NCBI RefSeq assembly: GCF_900116105.1
Contig: NZ_FPAC01000007.1
Coordinates: 31,669-95,668 of the forward strand
Origin: Paenibacillus sp. 453mf
GTDB lineage: Bacteria > Bacillota > Bacilli > Paenibacillales > Paenibacillaceae
Direction: 5' to 3'
DNA length: 64,000 nucleotides
Shown here: positions 32,779 through 40,571 of the stretch, in pieces
How the letters are laid out: each line of letters begins with the position of its first letter
Position numbering within the stretch: the stretch's first letter is position 1
Made by a program: the position numbers and the translations under genes
Notes under the pieces: model-generated
The model's database searches: none
What the model was told of the DNA's origin: nothing
What the model saw: the letters and a program-made list of their open reading frames with translations, nothing else

Positions 32779-35700
32779 TTATGGCTGTGAGCCAAGAGCA
32801 ATCCATGATACTGTGCCGTAATCACTGCTGTCCCCATTTAAACGTCTGATCTTGAGCAATACGGATTCTTTTCGCTGCTCGATCACGCAGACTTGGAAAT
32901 CTGTCGTATTGCACATGGCTACAAATACATAGCCTGCTGATTCAAACTCTTCTTCAAAGCAGACCACTACTTCTTCCTCAGTTGCTTCTTCGTCTACAAA
33001 AGCAATAATATATTGCCCAAACTGCTGTGTAACCGGGCGATTCGAGCCAGAGCGTACCGGAGTAAAGCTCAAGTGTTCCGGATACAGTGTTCCTTCTGCG
33101 ATATGCTGTCCTTCGATCGCTCGTTCCGCCAGCTGTTCTCCTGTAATCGATCTTGGTTCAAGAACTGTAGCCGGAAGGCTCTCTTCAACCAGCTTATCGC
33201 CTGTGATGCTCTTATCTCGGATCAGTTCGGCTCCAATCGCTCCTTCTTCGATATGGGCTCCACTGACACTGCGAAGACGAATATGGTAAGGAAGAACGGC
33301 ACCTTCAAATATATGCCTCGAATGAATAGACGACTGCTGTAAATGATTGGAGCTAATGATCTCGGCCTGCAGATGCGAACTATTAATGGATAACGGCATC
33401 AAATGCTCCCATGAGATTGAGGATATACCGTAATGCTCATGCTGAAGCAGACCTGGCATGAGATGCACAGACTGAACTGCTTCACTGGCAAGATGTGAGC
33501 TGCCGATTGCTCCTTCTTCAATAAGTTCAGACGTAATGGATAACGCCTGAATATGTTCTCTTTCAACCGTTCCAGGCTTTATATGATAAGAAGAGATCGA
33601 ACCTGGACTAATGTGATGATCCCTAATAGAGCTGTCCTGGATATGCCCTGAACCAATCGCTGCTTCTTCGATATGCAAGCCTTGAATACTGCTGTGCTCT
33701 ATATGTTCAGAGGATATGGCAGCTGACTTTATATGATGACGATCGATAATCTGATCCTGAAGTGCATCCTCATTAATGGATGCGCTCATCAGATGAGCCT
33801 CGCCAATGCTGGCCCGGGCAATCTTGCGTCCTGTGATTGTCTCATCATTGATCCATTCCGCTTGGCGCAGGTCGCTGGACAGGTGCTCGGCTGTAATGGC
33901 GCTTTTCTTGAGATGATACCCTTGGATGCTCCGCTCCGCCACATGCTTGCCGAACACGGATTCATTCGCAAGATGTGTATCGAATATGGATTGAGGAGCA
34001 ATTTTGTCAGACGTAATTGCACCCGCCTGGATGGACTCATGAGTAATGGCTCCTGGATATAAATGGCCGTTCAGTACACTTTGCGCTGCAAGCTTCGTTG
34101 CCGTCACACTGCTGTCCGCGAGTTTAGCTCCGGTCACTGCCAGATTAGCCAGCTTATCGGTCGAGACGCTTTCAGGGGACAGCTTGAGCGATGTAACCGC
34201 ATAGTCTGACAAGTGCTGAGGAAGCACAGCCCCGTTTTTTATCAGCTGATCTGTAATACTTGCCTGAGCAAGATGCCTTGAGTTAATGCTGTTGTCCGCT
34301 ATTGCAGCGGAGAGGATCGACCCTTTCTTCAGATGAATGCTGTCAATGGAGTCGGCAGCCACATGCTCGGTATGAATGGCCTGCTCTTGAATTGCCTCTC
34401 TGCTGACACTGCCTGGCGTCAAATGAATATTCTGAACAGACTTCTCTGCTAGATGCTCACTACGAACCGCACCTTCTGCGATAACTCCACTACCTACAGA
34501 ACCGGCTGCAAGCTTAGCTTCCGTTACACTCTTGTCGGCAAGCTTATCCGCAGTGACCGATAAGATCTGCAGGTTCTTTGTATGCACGGCATTATCACTT
34601 AAGTGCAGGTGCTGAATGCTGCGAGGAGCGATGGCTGCACTTGTAACGGATTCAGGACCCAAATGTTGAGTCAGCACCGTACTGTTGCCTATATGGTCTG
34701 ATTCAATAGCTTCTTTGGTCAAATGCCAAGCATATATAGAGCTCGCAGCCAGATGGGCAGAACCTACTGCACCGCCTGCAATGTGTCTTGTATGCACCGC
34801 CTGGTCCGCCATTTTGGCTGCGAGAATGCTCTGATCCGCAATCTTGGAAGAAGTCACTGCCTGCTCTACTAGCTGGGCGGTACCCACGGATTGATCACTA
34901 AGCTTCGAGGTGCTTATAATTCCATCAGCAAGGTGATTGCCTGAGATTTCGGACTGTCCGATTTGTTCTTTGCCGATGGCACCTTTTTGAATCTGCTTCG
35001 CGCCAACCGTCTCATCAGCTAAATGTATCCCTGTAACTGCTTGTTTCTTAATGTGCGATTCTCCGACTGCCCCTTCTGCAATCAGATCGGCATCAATAAT
35101 CTTGGCAGACAAGTGCTGCTTGTTGACGGCTCCCTCCGCAAGATGCTCAGAAGTTATTCCACCCTGTACCACGTGCTGTGCAAGAACGGCACGATCCTCG
35201 ATTTTTCCAGAGGTTACGGCTCCATCTCTTATCTTGCGAGAGGTTACAGCATCATCAGCCAGCTTGGAATTATGAACTGCTCCATTGCCCAGCTGTCTTG
35301 TTCCTACTGCACTCCCTGCAATCTTCTCCTGCGTGATGGATTCATCCTGAAGCATTTCACTGGAAATAATCAGACTGGCGAGGTGCCGTGTACTGATTGA
35401 TCCATCAGCGATCTTGTCTGCATCAATGCTCTGATCGCTTAATTTTCTGGACGTGATGCTGCCATCCTTGATCTTGCCGCCTGTTATTGATGCGTCCTTT
35501 ACTTTCTCTCCCGAAATCGCCCCGTTAACCAAGTGCTCATCCAGTACAGAGGCTTCGGCCAGCTTAGAAGAAACGATAGCTCGGTCTGCAATATGAATGG
35601 CAGTAACCGCATACTCTTGAAGAGCTTCGCTGCCTACAGCTCCCCGTTTAATATGTCCGCTGTTGATTGCATACGGGGCCAGCTGTTTACCCGTTACGGC

Positions 35701-36198
35701 ATGCTCGCTAATGTCCTCGGCGTAGATAAAAGCTTCTCCTCCCGGCATCTCTTTCTCCGCCAGCAGCTCTTTCTTCGCTTTGATCAGACTTTGACTGTGT
35801 CCGGTGTCTTGTTTGGTGTCCATTTCCGGGTTTGAGACTGTCTCTTGACGCATCGTTTGATCCAACTTGGAAATGGGCGATGCCTCAACCATAGGGGCTG
35901 CCTGTGCTGTTTCCTCTTCCTGAACAGGTACAGGTAGAGGTACAACAGGTACAGGTACAACAGGTACAGGTACAGATACAGTCTCCGCAACCGCAATAGA
36001 AGCCCTCTCTTTGGAAGCAGCTTCCTCTTTGGCGGTGAATTCAGCCTCAGCATTTAATTTACTCTGCTGCCTGGCCTTAGCTCGCTCCCTCTCTGCATTT
36101 AACCGGTCCAGCAGTGCAAGCTCACTCGTATCGGGGTCTATCCCAAAACGATGTTTGGATGCATTCTGGCTCGTTTTGATCTTCCCTCTTTTTTTCAA
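32779..36198 (-). CDS. 1139-residue spore-surface candidate made of 89 decapeptide repeats
   Basis: Three parts are visible. Residues 1-160 are a charged head with RLNAERERAKARQQSK, a Val-Pro tract (75-92) and no signal peptide. Residues 161-1050 are 89 consecutive ten-residue units in one register with no insertion or deletion. Their pattern is x-[KH]-[LI]-x-x-x-[AS]-[IV]-x-[ST], as in RKLSDQSIDA or EHLAEGAVNK. The first units favour Lys and later ones His at position 2. Such a regular pattern predicts a beta-solenoid or trimeric fibre, as in phage tail fibres. Residues 1051-1139 form a separate beta-rich end domain closing with VSWIALG, which recalls the 'WIAG-tail' label used in Paenibacillus (from memory). 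Start TTG, nine bases after AAAGGAG. Without a signal peptide it would suit mother-cell assembly onto the spore. Confidence 0.85.
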   Translation of the reverse strand: MKKRGKIKTSQNASKHRFGIDPDTSELALLDRLNAERERAKARQQSKLNAEAEFTAKEEAASKERASIAVAETVSVPVPVVPVPVVPLPVPVQEEETAQAAPMVEASPISKLDQTMRQETVSNPEMDTKQDTGHSQSLIKAKKELLAEKEMPGGEAFIYAEDISEHAVTGKQLAPYAINSGHIKRGAVGSEALQEYAVTAIHIADRAIVSSKLAEASVLDEHLVNGAISGEKVKDASITGGKIKDGSITSRKLSDQSIDADKIADGSISTRHLASLIISSEMLQDESITQEKIAGSAVGTRQLGNGAVHNSKLADDAVTSRKIRDGAVTSGKIEDRAVLAQHVVQGGITSEHLAEGAVNKQHLSAKIIDADLIAEGAVGESHIKKQAVTGIHLADETVGAKQIQKGAIGKEQIGQSEISGNHLADGIISTSKLSDQSVGTAQLVEQAVTSSKIADQSILAAKMADQAVHTRHIAGGAVGSAHLAASSIYAWHLTKEAIESDHIGNSTVLTQHLGPESVTSAAIAPRSIQHLHLSDNAVHTKNLQILSVTADKLADKSVTEAKLAAGSVGSGVIAEGAVRSEHLAEKSVQNIHLTPGSVSREAIQEQAIHTEHVAADSIDSIHLKKGSILSAAIADNSINSRHLAQASITDQLIKNGAVLPQHLSDYAVTSLKLSPESVSTDKLANLAVTGAKLADSSVTATKLAAQSVLNGHLYPGAITHESIQAGAITSDKIAPQSIFDTHLANESVFGKHVAERSIQGYHLKKSAITAEHLSSDLRQAEWINDETITGRKIARASIGEAHLMSASINEDALQDQIIDRHHIKSAAISSEHIEHSSIQGLHIEEAAIGSGHIQDSSIRDHHISPGSISSYHIKPGTVEREHIQALSITSELIEEGAIGSSHLASEAVQSVHLMPGLLQHEHYGISSISWEHLMPLSINSSHLQAEIISSNHLQQSSIHSRHIFEGAVLPYHIRLRSVSGAHIEEGAIGAELIRDKSITGDKLVEESLPATVLEPRSITGEQLAERAIEGQHIAEGTLYPEHLSFTPVRSGSNRPVTQQFGQYIIAFVDEEATEEEVVVCFEEEFESAGYVFVAMCNTTDFQVCVIEQRKESVLLKIRRLNGDSSDYGTVSWIALGSQP
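33049..35718 (-). repeat. 89 tandem 30-bp units encoding decapeptides
   Basis: The coding segment for residues 161-1050. The period is 30 bases throughout; the amino-acid pattern is kept while the DNA units have diverged strongly, so the array is old and held by selection on the fold rather than a recent slippage product. Confidence 0.9.
35924..35980 (-). repeat. Short tandem repeat encoding a Val-Pro tract
   Basis: Iterated GGTACA/GGTACAACA-type units (period 6-9 bases) inside the 1139-residue protein gene. They encode alternating Val and Pro at residues 75-92. Such a tract can change length by slippage and acts as a stiff linker. Confidence 0.8.
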
Positions 36199-36238
36199 AA
36201 CCGCTCGCTCCTTTATGACAAAACAGTTGTTTTTCCTG

Positions 36239-36264
36239 CATCTTATGCACAGTCATGGGCATGT
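36239..36264 (-). promoter_or_regulatory. Sigma-K-like promoter of the decapeptide-repeat gene
   Basis: On the minus strand AC, 15 bases, then CATAAGATG, the same -10 as at gerE. The spacing is two bases shorter than in the better examples. It lies about 40 bases upstream of the TTG start. Confidence 0.35.
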
Positions 36265-36369
36265 GACACTCTCCGAACACACTTTGATAAAGGAACAGGC
36301 CCTTATTTTGGACTTGTATACAACGGCTGAATGCGGGCTGTTCTCCCTATCGGGCACGATCCCTGCAGT

Positions 36370-36378
36370 CATAGAATA
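36370..36378 (+). promoter_or_regulatory. Sigma-K-like -10 element of the YheC/YheD gene
   Basis: CATAGAATA fits CATAnnnTA exactly and is 45 bases before the start codon. No AC is present at the expected -35 distance. Confidence 0.35.
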
Positions 36379-36422
36379 GAATTGAACCTTTCTTTAACGT
36401 ATACGAAAGGAGGAATCAAGCG

Positions 36423-37550
36423 ATGGAACATGTCGGTATCCTCCTGGACTCTTCTGTGTACCGAGGAATTCCTCAAGGCAGAACCGGACAGGAATCGCTG
36501 GCATCATATGAGCTCGCGGCAGCTACCTATGACCTCATTCCATGTTACATGAGGCTTGAAGACATAAATCTGTCTACAGGAACATGCAGAGCCTATATCC
36601 ACTCGAGAGACAGATACAAGCTGCATACCATCAGGCTTCCATATATTATCCATAATCGGGCTATGTACTTTACTACAGCCAGTCATTATAAAATGGCCAG
36701 ACTGATTCAGCAGGGAATCCTTATCTATAACCTTAGAAATCGATATAAGAAATATCAGATCCATAGACTTCTATCCCGAAATTCGGAGATCGCACCCCAT
36801 TTGCCCGAGACAGAGCTCGCTACGACGCAATCCATAGCACAGATGATGGCGAAGCATCCCGATCTAATTATCAAGCCCAGCAATGGAAGTATTGGAACTG
36901 GAGTTATGCGGCTTACACAGCGGAACACCATGTGGCAGCTCTCCTTTCAATCGAAATCAGGCAAATGGAGACAAGTAAGGTTGAAGCAAGGACAACTGCC
37001 GGCCTTTATGCCCGCGCTTATTGCCCGCAAAGAGCACCTCGTGCAGCAGAGGATACCTCTAGCCACCTATGAAGACAGACCTTTTGATCTGCGTGTAACC
37101 GTGCAGCGGGGGATAAACGGGGAATGGGGAGTTACCGGGATGTTCGCCAAGCTGGCTACATCAAGGCAAGCCTTTGTCACCAATGTGGCTCGCGGCGGAT
37201 CTGCAATGACCGTGGAACGAATATTTCCTGGAGCGTTTCCACATGTTGCTGCAGATCAGCTCCTTGGTGACATTCATCATCTGGCTCTGACTGCAGCTCA
37301 CCAGCTATCCCTTGAGCTGCCCCATATTGCTGATCTTGGAATCGATCTGGGTGTCACAGCGTCAGGCGAAATCTATTTGATTGAATGTAATGGAAGAGAT
37401 CAGCGCTACGGCTTCCGCAAAGCAGGCATGCCGGAAGAATGGGCCCGGAGCTATCATGAACCGATGGCTTATGCACGTTATCTCCTTGATCATAAACCGA
37501 CTGCTGCTTCTCTGGATGATCTCATCCTGGGTGCAAGAACGTCTTATTGA
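36423..37550 (+). CDS. YheC/YheD-family spore-coat-associated ATP-grasp protein
   Basis: A 375-residue protein of the YheC/YheD family, first described from Bacillus spore coat. The C-terminal two thirds show the ATP-grasp pattern: LIIKPSNGSIGTGV (about 152), RKEHLVQQRI, FDLRVTVQRG and the metal-binding end IDLGVTASGEIYLIECNGRD. This suggests an amide- or peptide-ligase reaction whose substrates are unknown. The ATG follows AAAGGAGG by nine bases. Transcribed away from the decapeptide-repeat gene, with psd downstream. Related clusters often pair such proteins with coat genes, which fits the island. Confidence 0.85.
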   Translation: MEHVGILLDSSVYRGIPQGRTGQESLASYELAAATYDLIPCYMRLEDINLSTGTCRAYIHSRDRYKLHTIRLPYIIHNRAMYFTTASHYKMARLIQQGILIYNLRNRYKKYQIHRLLSRNSEIAPHLPETELATTQSIAQMMAKHPDLIIKPSNGSIGTGVMRLTQRNTMWQLSFQSKSGKWRQVRLKQGQLPAFMPALIARKEHLVQQRIPLATYEDRPFDLRVTVQRGINGEWGVTGMFAKLATSRQAFVTNVARGGSAMTVERIFPGAFPHVAADQLLGDIHHLALTAAHQLSLELPHIADLGIDLGVTASGEIYLIECNGRDQRYGFRKAGMPEEWARSYHEPMAYARYLLDHKPTAASLDDLILGARTSY

Positions 37551-37639
37551 TTTCAATGCAGTTCTGTGTCAATATTATGCAGAGTGACCGGACTTTTCGA
37601 TTGTCCGGTCTAGACGCTCGTTTCCTAAGGGGGATATAC

Positions 37640-38452
37640 ATGTCGAAACCGTTGCTGCGCCTCATGACAGAACTTTCTTCACGCAAATGGATCTCCCGGC
37701 TTACCGGCACTTTTTCCAAGAGCAGTGCTAGCCGGCTGCTAATTCCGTGGTTTATCCAAACCTACGAGATAGATCCTAATGAGGCCGAACTAGAACCAGG
37801 CGAATACCCTTCCCTGAACGCTTTTTTTACGCGAAGGCTGAAGCCCCATGCAAGGCCGCTGCATGAGCATCCAGAGTCTCTTCTCAGTCCGGTGGACGGT
37901 AAAATTACAGCGATGAGCCCGATAACCAAGGGCACCATTCTTAATATTAAGGGTCACGATTATACCCTCGCTGATCTGCTGAATCAATCTCCTCACATGG
38001 AGAAGTATAAAAATGGATGGGCCATCATTCTGTATTTGAGTCCAAAGGATTATCATCGAATTCATGCTCCGGTTACCGGCAAACAGGTAGAGAGCGAGCA
38101 TATTCGCGGTAAAGTGTATCCGGTTAATGATTTTGGTCTGCGTCACATGAGAACCGTACTAAGCCGCAATGAACGGCTTATTACATATATCAAGCATGAG
38201 CATGGCGAAATTGCCCTCGTGAAAGTCGGTGCTATGAATGTAAGCAGCATTCAATATGCTGATGATAAGGTGAAGGCTTGGCAACGCGGGGATGAGCTCG
38301 CATACTTCGAATTCGGCTCTACCGTCGTACTGCTGTGCGAGAACGGCACCTTTGTACCAAGAGAAGATCTGGCGGAAGGCGACACCATCCGGATGGGTGA
38401 TTCGCTTGGAATGATTGTTTCGAAGGCTGCAGTAGCAAGGAGACCTTCATAG
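37640..38452 (+). CDS. psd: Phosphatidylserine decarboxylase proenzyme
   Basis: A 270-residue inner-membrane enzyme that converts phosphatidylserine to phosphatidylethanolamine. The HD and cleavage-site motifs are visible: YHRIHAPVTG with its His, and FEFGSTVVLL, in which the GST triplet is where the chain self-cleaves to make the pyruvoyl group. The start is the ATG six bases after AAGGGGG; the reading upstream has no ribosome binding site. It follows the YheC/YheD gene by 89 bases in the same direction. The usual partner pssA is not in the window. Confidence 0.92.
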   Translation: MSKPLLRLMTELSSRKWISRLTGTFSKSSASRLLIPWFIQTYEIDPNEAELEPGEYPSLNAFFTRRLKPHARPLHEHPESLLSPVDGKITAMSPITKGTILNIKGHDYTLADLLNQSPHMEKYKNGWAIILYLSPKDYHRIHAPVTGKQVESEHIRGKVYPVNDFGLRHMRTVLSRNERLITYIKHEHGEIALVKVGAMNVSSIQYADDKVKAWQRGDELAYFEFGSTVVLLCENGTFVPREDLAEGDTIRMGDSLGMIVSKAAVARRPS

Positions 38453-38489
38453 AAGAATGCATCGAATTAGAGTGCGGATCTGAATATTA

Positions 38490-38540
38490 AAAAGCAGCAG
38501 TCTCTAAGAGGTTACTTTTCCTAAAGGCTGCTGCTTTTAT
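38490..38540. terminator. Bidirectional terminator after psd
   Basis: A perfect ten-base stem AAAGCAGCAG/CTGCTGCTTT with T-runs on both strands. It ends the psd unit on the plus strand and probably the 34-codon gene on the minus strand. Confidence 0.85.
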
Positions 38541-38628
38541 AATTTCAGGATTTTGCATAATTCGGTATTTGGGATTTATGCATAGTACTCTGTATATTGG
38601 GATTCAGTCCAACTAAATTAAATCGATT

Positions 38629-38733
38629 CTAGAACCAGACATTTTCCACCGGTTTACGGCGCAAACGGTTACGGAACAGAGAACAGCCTTTGCCAAAGCA
38701 GCCGCGATTACGTATTCTGCGAATTCCGTTCAC
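38629..38733 (-). CDS. 34-residue basic peptide with two cysteines
   Basis: A short gene with an excellent AAGGAGG seven bases before a GTG start, and a terminator about 90 bases beyond its stop. The peptide (MNGIRRIRNRGCFGKGCSL at its start) carries 10 Arg and 2 Lys in 34 residues, two Cys spaced C-x4-C (12 and 17), and ends VENVWF. No signal peptide or membrane helix. I do not recognise it. The ribosome binding site, isolated position and composition argue that it is real; a metal-binding or spore/nucleic-acid-associated micro-protein is possible. Confidence 0.6.
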   Translation of the reverse strand: MNGIRRIRNRGCFGKGCSLFRNRLRRKPVENVWF

Positions 38734-38785
38734 AGTAGTCCCTCCTTACTCCTGCAAGATATACAATAATCATATACCCGGCATC

Positions 38786-38804
38786 ATAAAGTTTGAAACT
38801 TTAT
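38786..38804. other. Perfect 19-base palindrome
   Basis: ATAAAGTTT, one base, AAACTTTAT, in the 87 bases between the AraC-type gene stop and the 34-codon gene. It could be an operator for the small gene or a weak hairpin; no T-tract follows. Confidence 0.4.
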
Positions 38805-38820
38805 CCCTTCTCCGCTTGAA

Positions 38821-39609
38821 TTAACGTATCTCCGACGGACTCTTTCCCGTATATTGCTTGAACTGCCTGCTGAAAAAGAAGATATCGCGATACCCGAGGG
38901 CATCCGCAACCTCTGTTACATTCATTCCTGCATGCACCAGCAGGTGCTCGGCACGTTCAATGCGCATCTTAATAATGTAGGACTGAACGGATGAACCGAT
39001 CAGTTCTTTAAACTTAATGGAGAAATAACGAGGCGAGAGTCCTGCTCTCGCCGCAAGATCCTCTACCCGATGGTTAATACCGGGATGCTGGCGTACGTAA
39101 TTCGCTATTTCCTGAATCGCTTCAGCAAGCTGGTTACTAACCTTCTTCTCCGCAGGATGCTCCTCATACTCCAGCCGCAGCAAATGAATCATCATCTGTT
39201 TCAAAATAAGCTTATTCTCTTCTTCGCGTCCATAGGCTTGGGATAAAAATAATCTCACATATCTGGCAAGCATATGCTCGAAATCAATGGTCTCTCTAAG
39301 CCGATTATACGTACCAGGTACTTCTGTAAGCGGCCCCTTGACATCAAAATGTATATACGTTAGAACAAACGGCTTCTGCGGATTATGAGTTGCACTTGTA
39401 TGGTCACCAGGACGGAACAAGAAGCAGCTTCCCTTCTGGGCATGATAAGGCTCATCATTCACTATGACCGTACCTTCTCCGCTCCACACATAAAATAAAT
39501 CGTAGTTTTGCATCGGTTTTTCGCGTTTCTGCCATTTCCAGCCTGGCTCACAGACAATCTTGGCGACGGCGGGCAAAATCACAAAAGACGACGGTGACGC
39601 ATGTAACAT
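38821..39609 (-). CDS. AraC-family transcriptional regulator
   Basis: A 262-residue regulator with an N-terminal cupin-like sensing domain (about 1-140, with AQKGSCFLFRPGDHTSATH). A C-terminal double helix-turn-helix follows (VEDLAARAGLSPRYFSIKFK and NVTEVADALGYRDIFFFSRQ). This layout is common in regulators of sugar uptake and use in Paenibacillus. The ATG at 39609 follows AAGGAGG by nine bases. No transport or catabolic genes adjoin it, so the target is unknown. Confidence 0.88.
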   Translation of the reverse strand: MLHASPSSFVILPAVAKIVCEPGWKWQKREKPMQNYDLFYVWSGEGTVIVNDEPYHAQKGSCFLFRPGDHTSATHNPQKPFVLTYIHFDVKGPLTEVPGTYNRLRETIDFEHMLARYVRLFLSQAYGREEENKLILKQMMIHLLRLEYEEHPAEKKVSNQLAEAIQEIANYVRQHPGINHRVEDLAARAGLSPRYFSIKFKELIGSSVQSYIIKMRIERAEHLLVHAGMNVTEVADALGYRDIFFFSRQFKQYTGKSPSEIR

Positions 39610-39705
39610 GTCGTCCTTCCTCCTTATTAAGTGGATCATTACCCCTTATTATAGCGTGAAACGAGGCGGAAGAAAAACGGATCATCATGCCAATAGCGTT
39701 AACGA

Positions 39706-40485
39706 TTAACGCCCATCGAGCAAATTGCCAAGTCCTCCAAGAACGCTGCCTTCCTCTTTTTTGCCCATACTTGCGGACAGCACCTTATCAGCCAATCTGG
39801 AGAACGGAAGAGACTGCACCCAGACCTTACCCGGCCCACGCAATGTGGCAAAGAACAGTCCCTCCCCGCCGAACAATGCGGTCTTCACTCCCTTAACGAA
39901 TTCGATATCATAATCAATGGTTGAGGTCATTGCGACAAGACAACCTGTATCTAAACGAAGCGTTTCACCAGGCTGCAGCGTTCTTTCGATCACTAAACCG
40001 CCGGAATGAACGAAGGCAAGACCATCCCCCTCAATTTTCTGCATAATGAAGCCTTCTCCGCCAAAGAAACCTGCACCCAGCTTCCGACGGAACTCAATAC
40101 CCACCGATACACCCTTGGCCGCACACAGAAAGGCATCCTTCTGGCAGATCACTTTACCACCCAAGCTGACCAGGTCCAGAGGAATAATCTTGCCCGGATA
40201 CGGTGAAGCAAAGGTTACGCTTTGTCGGTACGTTCCTTCGTTCGTGAATACCGTCATGAATAAGCCTTCACCTGTTATGAGTCGTTTGCCTGCCCCCATC
40301 AATTTGCCCATCATGCCTCTTCCGCCGGAACTGCCGTCCCCGAAGATCGTTTCCATTCGAATATCCTGATCCATCATCATGAAGCTGCCTGCCTCAGCAA
40401 CAACACTTTCACCCGGATCGAGCTGAATTTCCACACACTGCATCTCCGAGCCGAGAATGGAATAATCAATTTCATGTGCTGCCAT
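39706..40485 (-). CDS. TIGR00266/AIM24-family protein
   Basis: A 259-residue protein of the TIGR00266 (AIM24-like) family. It has the recurring core [21 protein letters not shown] near the start and Gly-rich segments such as [18 protein letters not shown] and [17 protein letters not shown], predicted to form a TRAP-like beta fold. Biochemical role unknown; in some bacteria linked to stress. No close neighbours in an operon; the AraC gene lies 96 bases beyond its stop. Confidence 0.85.
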   Translation of the reverse strand: MAAHEIDYSILGSEMQCVEIQLDPGESVVAEAGSFMMMDQDIRMETIFGDGSSGGRGMMGKLMGAGKRLITGEGLFMTVFTNEGTYRQSVTFASPYPGKIIPLDLVSLGGKVICQKDAFLCAAKGVSVGIEFRRKLGAGFFGGEGFIMQKIEGDGLAFVHSGGLVIERTLQPGETLRLDTGCLVAMTSTIDYDIEFVKGVKTALFGGEGLFFATLRGPGKVWVQSLPFSRLADKVLSASMGKKEEGSVLGGLGNLLDGR

Positions 40486-40571
40486 TTGAATTCCCCCATA
40501 CGTTGAATTGTTGGATTTTCATCATTTGATTTCACTTCGACTATGATTACGTGACATTATCTTCACTGGTT

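Noticed and set aside
35023-35400. Plus-strand frames of 109-125 codons inside the decapeptide gene
   Set aside because: They are antisense shadows kept open by the 30-base period and lack ribosome binding sites.
33049-35718. Period-30 array resembling a CRISPR or microsatellite
   Set aside because: The 30-base period is coding, continuous and without spacers; units have diverged at the DNA level while keeping a decapeptide pattern, so it is a protein repeat.
36011-36379. 122-codon plus-strand frame upstream of the YheC/YheD gene
   Set aside because: It is antisense to the head of the decapeptide gene, has no ribosome binding site, and covers the divergent promoter region.
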